In this document: positions 61,963 to 64,000 of the stretch, in pieces
Position numbering within the stretch: the stretch's first letter is position 1
Layout: each line of letters starts with the position of its first letter
Assembly (NCBI RefSeq): GCF_019331725.1
Contig: NZ_JAHBBF010000011.1
Location: forward strand, 40,710-104,709
Direction of reading: 5' to 3'
DNA length: 64,000 bases
Origin: Bifidobacterium saguinibicoloris
Lineage (GTDB): Bacteria; Actinomycetota; Actinomycetes; Actinomycetales; Bifidobacteriaceae
Translations under genes and position numbers: made by a program
The notes under the pieces: generated by a model
What the model saw: the letters and a program-made list of their open reading frames with translations, nothing else
What the model was told of the DNA's origin: nothing
The model's database searches: none

Positions 61963-62724
61963 GTGACTGATCTGACGTTGATGACGTTCGCCAGCAACCC
62001 CGCATCCGTGCTGCCTTCGCTCGCCCTGCTCTCCCACCGCGTGCGCGTGCTGCCGATGGACGCGGCAAGCCTGGTCAAGATGCCGGAGAACACCATCCTG
62101 TTCCTGGACGCGCGCGACGATCTGGCCACCGCCAAGACCTTGTGCAATCTCATCCACGCCTCCGGGCTGTCCACGCCCATCGTGCTGGTGCTCACCGAGG
62201 GCGGGTTCACCGTCGTCAATTCGCAGTGGGGCATCGCGGATGTGGTGGTCACCTCCGCATCCCCGGCCGAGGTGGAGGGCCGTCTGCGCCTGGTGTCCGA
62301 ACGCGGCAATGCGGCGCCCGCCGCATCCGCCGCCGGCGCCGCGGACAAGGGCGTCACCACGGAGGACGGGCAGATCCGCTCCGGCGACCTCATCGTGGAC
62401 ACCAACGGCTACACCGCCTCCCTGCATGGACGCCCCATCGACCTGGCCTACAAGGAGTTCGAGCTGCTCAAGTACCTGGTGCAGCATCCGGGCCGCGTGT
62501 TCACGCGCGCCCAGCTGCTGCAGGAGGTGTGGGGCTACGACTACTACGGCGGCACGCGCACGGTGGACGTGCACATCCGTCGTCTGCGCGCCAAACTCGG
62601 CGGCGAGTACGAGCATCTCATCGGCACGGTGCGCAACGTGGGATACCGCTTCGACCCGCCGGACGACGAATCGGAGGAGTCGGCCGCGAAATCGGCCGCC
62701 AAGCACGCCCCCATCGACGAGTGA
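61963..62724 (+). CDS. glnR: Global nitrogen regulator GlnR (OmpR-type orphan response regulator)
   Basis: A 253-residue protein matching actinobacterial GlnR over its full length: the atypical receiver (VLVLTEGGFTVVNSQWGIAD, ASPAEVEGRLRL) and a winged-helix C-terminal domain (DLAYKEFELLKYLVQHPGRV, WGYDYYGGTRTVDVHIRRLR, GTVRNVGYRF). The receiver is the unphosphorylated, constitutive-dimer type, so no sensor kinase is expected and none is nearby. GlnR controls glnA, amtB and other nitrogen genes. Translation starts at GTG 61963 with GAGGGG 6 nt upstream; the mRNA leader is about 90 nt. A Ser/Ala/Glu tail follows the DNA-binding domain. Confidence 0.94.
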   Translation: MTDLTLMTFASNPASVLPSLALLSHRVRVLPMDAASLVKMPENTILFLDARDDLATAKTLCNLIHASGLSTPIVLVLTEGGFTVVNSQWGIADVVVTSASPAEVEGRLRLVSERGNAAPAASAAGAADKGVTTEDGQIRSGDLIVDTNGYTASLHGRPIDLAYKEFELLKYLVQHPGRVFTRAQLLQEVWGYDYYGGTRTVDVHIRRLRAKLGGEYEHLIGTVRNVGYRFDPPDDESEESAAKSAAKHAPIDE

Positions 62725-62963
62725 CGCACATGCCGCATCAGTAGGCCATATGGCAAACCGCACCGGTAGGCCGCATCGGCAACCGGGGCATCGCCCCTGA
62801 CGCCGCCCCGCCAGCGCCACCGACATTCCCACCTTCCGGCGGCGTCTCAACAACCCGCACAACCCGGCACCGTCCGCACGACGGCGTTTCACCATGCGGA
62901 CACCGCACCCTGACGTCCACATGCTGGACGCGTCCGAACATCAATTTCGCCGAAGGAACCGTC

Positions 62964-63626
62964 ATGGCACGCGAATCGAAGAAGTCGCGCATCGCACGCA
63001 TGCACGCCGAGTACGACATCCTGCGCACGCTGTATCCGGAACCGAAGTGCGCACTGGATTTCTCCACGCCGCTGCAACTGCTCATCGCCACCGTGCTCAG
63101 CGCCCAGACCACGGACAAACGCGTCAACACGGTCACGCCGGAACTGTTCGCGCGCTTCCCCCAGGCCGCCGATCTCGCGGCCGCGAACCCGCAGGACGTC
63201 GAGGACATCATCCACCCGCTCGGCTTCTACCGGTCCAAGACGAAGCATCTGCTGGGACTCGCCGCCGCGTTGGACGAACGGTTCGACGGCGAGGTGCCGC
63301 GCACGATGGCCGAGCTGACGAGCCTGCCGGGCGTGGGACGCAAGACCGCGAACGTCGTGCTCGGCAATGCGTTCCACGTCCCCGGTTTCCCCGTGGACAC
63401 GCACGTGATGCGTGTGACCGGCCGGCTGCGTTGGCGCGCCGATTGGCACGACGCCCACCCCGATCCGGTGGCCATCGAACGCGAGATCACCGCCTGCTTC
63501 CCGCCGGAGGACTGGACCGACCTGAGCCATCGGCTCATCCTGCACGGCCGTGCCGTCTGCCACGCGCGTCGCCCCGACTGCACCGTCTGTCCGCTTGCCG
63601 ACACCTGTCCCGCCGCATCCGTATAA
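62964..63626 (+). CDS. nth: Endonuclease III
   Basis: Base-excision glycosylase/AP lyase for oxidised pyrimidines. The 220-residue protein has the helix-hairpin-helix LPGVGRKTANVVLG with the catalytic lysine, the catalytic aspartate in FPVDTHVMRV, and the 4Fe-4S cluster motif C-x6-C-x2-C-x5-C near the C-terminus (HARRPDCTVCPLADTC). AAGGAAC lies just before ATG 62964. The 239 bp after glnR hold only a small GGGGC-ATC-GCCCC hairpin (62785-62797). Its stop is 21 bp from a six-copy 51-bp repeat tract. Confidence 0.96.
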   Translation: MARESKKSRIARMHAEYDILRTLYPEPKCALDFSTPLQLLIATVLSAQTTDKRVNTVTPELFARFPQAADLAAANPQDVEDIIHPLGFYRSKTKHLLGLAAALDERFDGEVPRTMAELTSLPGVGRKTANVVLGNAFHVPGFPVDTHVMRVTGRLRWRADWHDAHPDPVAIEREITACFPPEDWTDLSHRLILHGRAVCHARRPDCTVCPLADTCPAASV

Positions 63627-63646
63627 GGCCGCGTATAGGGGTCGTC

Positions 63647-63952
63647 TCCTGTCCGATTCTATAGAAACGGACGGGAAACAGGGCAGCACAACCATCGAAA
63701 CGCCCGATTCTATAGAAACGGACGATACACGCGACGATACGCACCTCGAAACGCCGGATTCTATAGAAACGGATGGGAAACACGGCAGCACGGCCCCTGA
63801 AACGTCCGATTCTATAGAAACGGACGGGAAACACGGCAGCACGGCCCCTGAAACGTCCGATTCTATAGAAACGGACGGGAAACACGGCAGCACGGCCCCT
63901 GAAACGTCCGATTCTATAGAAACGGACGGCAGATACGACCTGCGCCACACCA
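63647..63952 (+). repeat. Six 51-bp tandem repeats (TTCTATAGAA family) after nth
   Basis: Cores TTCTATAGAA at 63657, 63708, 63759, 63810, 63861 and 63912, exactly 51 bp apart. The last three units are nearly identical; the first two have diverged. The same plus-strand frame stays open through all copies (Ser-Asp-Ser-Ile-Glu-Thr-Asp-Gly-Lys...), but no ATG/GTG start is evident in it. Beyond 63952 to the window end I see no gene. Confidence 0.9.
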
Positions 63953-64000
63953 ACACCCACGCCCACACGCAACCCGTCCCATCGCGTCATCTCCCCACGC

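Noticed and set aside
62889..63968. A 359-codon minus-strand frame through the terminal repeats and nth
   Set aside because: It is the antisense reading of the 51-bp repeats joined to the shadow of nth.

Overview
This is a gene-dense, high-GC chromosomal segment that fits a Bifidobacterium or close relative (Bifidobacteriaceae, Actinomycetota). The support is family-level: an actinobacterial GlnR, the mismatch endonuclease NucS, GlgE, a NusG with an acidic N-terminal extension, an RNase E/G with a very long N-terminal region, a Maf-Nudix fusion, a DapE/LysA lysine route and a glucose/GlcNAc-type PTS. Species cannot be assigned from the sequence alone. No rRNA, prophage, insertion sequence or CRISPR array is visible; there are three tRNA genes.

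Layout. 0-4.3 kb: end of a probable bioY, birA, a polytopic membrane protein and a PucR-type regulator. 4.4-7.1 kb: trpT-secE-nusG and rplK-rplA, all on the minus strand. 7.3-13.8 kb: an aminotransferase, then a catabolic island for a 6-deoxy sugar acid (IclR regulator, RhmA aldolase and RhmD dehydratase on minus; dehydrogenase and lactonase on plus) around a divergent promoter region with two similar operator-like dyads. 13.8-20.5 kb: rplU-rpmA-obgE-proB and a 970-residue RNase E/G. 20.9-35.4 kb: amino-acid metabolism (dapE, hom-thrB-maf/nudix, argS-lysA, a permease), an AEC transporter and a PTS EIICB/EIIA pair. 35.7-44.2 kb: ridA, a GDPD-like protein, tRNA-Arg, a CYTH protein, a thioredoxin/TPR protein, a lipoprotein/membrane-protein pair, an FKBP lipoprotein and nucS. 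44.5-51.5 kb: the complete ATP synthase operon atpBEFHAGDC. 52.2-64 kb: metA, initiator tRNA, an LPXTG surface protein, glgE, ppa, a membrane protein, mntP, glnR and nth.

How the genes work together. hom, thrB and metA act on homoserine; dapE and lysA are lysine steps, with argS directly upstream of lysA. The RhmD/RhmA/dehydrogenase/lactonase set makes up a non-phosphorylating route from a 6-deoxyhexose such as L-rhamnose to pyruvate and L-lactaldehyde. The PTS proteins import and phosphorylate hexose, and GlgE and Ppa belong to alpha-glucan and pyrophosphate metabolism.

The unexplained structure is mostly between genes. Three intergenic arrays hold twelve complete copies of a 45-bp imperfect palindrome (CCGGGAA...TTGCACTGA...CAGCACAA...CCCGG), almost always separated by exactly 16 bp (61-bp period) and all in one orientation. 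A second family, with a 51-bp period and a TTCTATAGAA core, forms a six-copy tract at the right end of the window and also encodes part of an insertion inside LysA. There is also a cluster of four DnaA boxes between the surface-protein gene and glgE, a seven-codon leaderless upstream frame whose stop codon overlaps the glgE ribosome binding site, and a repeated arrangement in which a -10 box lies 6-10 nt before the start codon, predicting leaderless mRNAs for many genes.
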